NCBI GenBank assembly: GCA_007124535.1
Contig: SLEY01000318.1
Coordinates: 1 to 5,879 of the forward strand
Length of the DNA stretch: 5,879 nucleotides
From: Planctomycetaceae bacterium
GTDB lineage: Bacteria; Planctomycetota; Planctomycetia; Pirellulales; Pirellulaceae
Direction: 5' to 3'
The position numbers and the translations under genes are program-made. Below are positions 5,051 through 5,879 of this stretch, piece after piece (the first letter of the stretch is position 1; every line of letters starts with the position of its first letter). The notes under the pieces were generated by a model that was given only the letters and a program-made list of their open reading frames with translations, had not been told where the DNA came from and did no database searches.

Positions 5051-5485
5051 TTAATTCGGATTGCGGAGCACCAGGATCGGGCAATGGCAGAGGCGGCTGA
5101 CGCGTTCGGCGACGGAGCCCAGCAGGATCCGTTCGAAGCCGGAGCGCCCGTGGGAAGGCATGACGATCAGATCGGCGCCGATTTTCTCCGCATATTCGGC
5201 GATGCGATAGCCGGGGTTGCCAAAGTCGATTTCGATGGGCAGGTCGTGGTATTTGTCGTCGGACAAGCGGCTGCGGAGCGCTTCGAGGGCGTGGCGGCGG
5301 CGGTTTTCGCTGTCAATCATCTGCCACTGGACTTCGGGTTCCAGCACATGGGGTTCCGGCAACACGTGAAACACATGAACTTGGGAAACTTCACCGGCCA
5401 ATTCCAGAGCCACGTCGATGGCGGTGAACGAATCGTCGGAGAAATCGACGGGCACGACCACGGTACGTCGGGGTAACCAATTCAC
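5051..5485 (-). CDS. Universal stress protein (UspA family)
   Basis: The 144-aa protein is a single Usp domain, the usual length for a cytoplasmic, dimerising stress protein. It has the first strand VVVPVDFSDDS with Asp13, the second strand VHVFHVL (36-42), ADLIVMPSHGRSG (104-116) and the nucleotide-loop signature G-R-S-G-x6-G-S (113-124), then VSRLCHCPILVLR (129-141). The glycine motif suggests an ATP-binding type. The GTG start at 5485 was chosen because AAGGAG lies 8 nt upstream and the fold begins directly after it; the frame stays open to an ATG at 5626, but the extra 47 residues are Pro/Gly/Arg-rich and match no Usp extension. The receiver gene follows after 17 nt, suggesting joint expression in a stress-response unit. 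The exact stimulus cannot be read from the sequence. Confidence 0.93.
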   Translation of the reverse strand: MNWLPRRTVVVPVDFSDDSFTAIDVALELAGEVSQVHVFHVLPEPHVLEPEVQWQMIDSENRRRHALEALRSRLSDDKYHDLPIEIDFGNPGYRIAEYAEKIGADLIVMPSHGRSGFERILLGSVAERVSRLCHCPILVLRNPN

Positions 5486-5690
5486 GGTGCAGGCTCCTTG
5501 TCCCTCAAGCGGCGGATCAACGGTACCGGACGGGGTGACGCGGTGCGAACCCGAGGGCGCGACTGCCAAGTCTACCCTCACGAGGGAACGCGGCTCCCCG
5601 CACCCTAGCCGGATTCCCGAGGGCAAGGGAAACTCGGGCCGGAGTGCGATTCGTCCTTCGACATTCTAACAACCTTCCCGGTCCAAACCA
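5486..5690. other. Intergenic region upstream of the UspA-like gene
   Basis: No gene is seen. It should hold the UspA operon promoter, but no clear -35/-10 pair is visible. A weak hairpin CCCGAG/CTCGGG (5626-5648) lies 43 nt beyond the stop of the next upstream gene; without a T run it is a poor terminator. Confidence 0.4.
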
Positions 5691-5879
5691 TCAGGGTGAC
5701 TCCTCTGGGGAGGAGGCGAGCCATTCTTGCAGCCAGCGGTGATAGGGTTGCGGCAGCGCGGCGATCAGATGCTGGCTGATCGGGTCCACCTGCAGCCCAA
5801 ATTCGGTGGCGTGTAGACCTTGCTCTCCGAGCGCGTCCTGCAGCGCCGCCAGGCGGTCCCCGTCGTCCTCGGTTTCGCC
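5691..5879 (-). CDS. C-terminal 62 aa of an unidentified protein (5' end outside window)
   Basis: An open minus-strand frame runs from the window edge to TGA at 5691-5693. It has good GC-rich codon character and reads GETEDDGDRLAALQDALGEQ, then HATEFGLQVDPISQHLIAAL and PQPYHRWLQEWLASSP near the end. The piece is acidic to amphipathic, predicted largely helical, and has no membrane segment. I do not recognise the family. It is collinear with the UspA-like gene but separated by about 205 nt, so it is likely a separate transcript. The start and most domains lie beyond the window. Confidence 0.65.
   Translation of the reverse strand, partial: GETEDDGDRLAALQDALGEQGLHATEFGLQVDPISQHLIAALPQPYHRWLQEWLASSPEESP

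Noticed and set aside
5486..5626. N-terminal 47-residue extension of the UspA-like protein
   Set aside because: Low-complexity Pro/Gly/Arg composition with no Usp similarity; the GTG at 5485 has a strong AAGGAG site.

Overview
All supportable genes lie on the minus strand of a GC-rich bacterial window. The organism is most likely a planctomycete or a similar soil or freshwater bacterium. That is inference from the dense families of short dispersed repeats, degraded DUF1778/GNAT and DUF433/DUF5615 toxin-antitoxin pairs, and an isolated divergent glycogen synthase; nothing here is taxonomically decisive.

Positions 1-1585 hold no convincing protein gene. They are a patchwork of non-coding elements: a hairpin with a T-rich tail (83-106), the 3' half of a tRNA-Arg(CCG) (136-182), three copies of a dispersed repeat (two here, a third at 1966-2060), a compact 139-nt inverted-repeat element whose helices suggest a pseudoknotted RNA on the minus strand (329-467), a diverged direct repeat (540-627 and 874-960), two GC hairpins (731-812), 7-nt tandem and C/A-rich tracts (996-1091), and a 53-bp minisatellite (1183-1400).

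Positions 1586-4257 hold two toxin-antitoxin remnants flanking glgA. Downstream of glgA (1586-1916) is a DUF1778-type antitoxin overlapping a 24-codon remnant that looks like the C-terminus of a GNAT toxin. Upstream (3774-4257) is an intact DUF433 antitoxin overlapping a DUF5615 PIN-like toxin cut to 58 aa. glgA (2104-3750) starts 23 nt after the truncated toxin, so it may be transcribed from the antitoxin promoter. GlgA keeps most GT5 landmarks but has Met for the usual Lys in the N-terminal K-x-G-G motif.

Positions 4439-4566 form a 128-bp near-perfect nested palindrome immediately downstream of a two-gene signalling operon: a UspA-like stress protein (5051-5485) followed by a single-domain CheY/Rcp-type receiver (4584-5033). 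The window ends inside the C-terminus of an unidentified minus-strand gene (5691-5879).

The most unusual items are the structured element at 329-467, the repeat whose end coincides with a tRNA anticodon arm, and the paired loss of both toxins around glgA.
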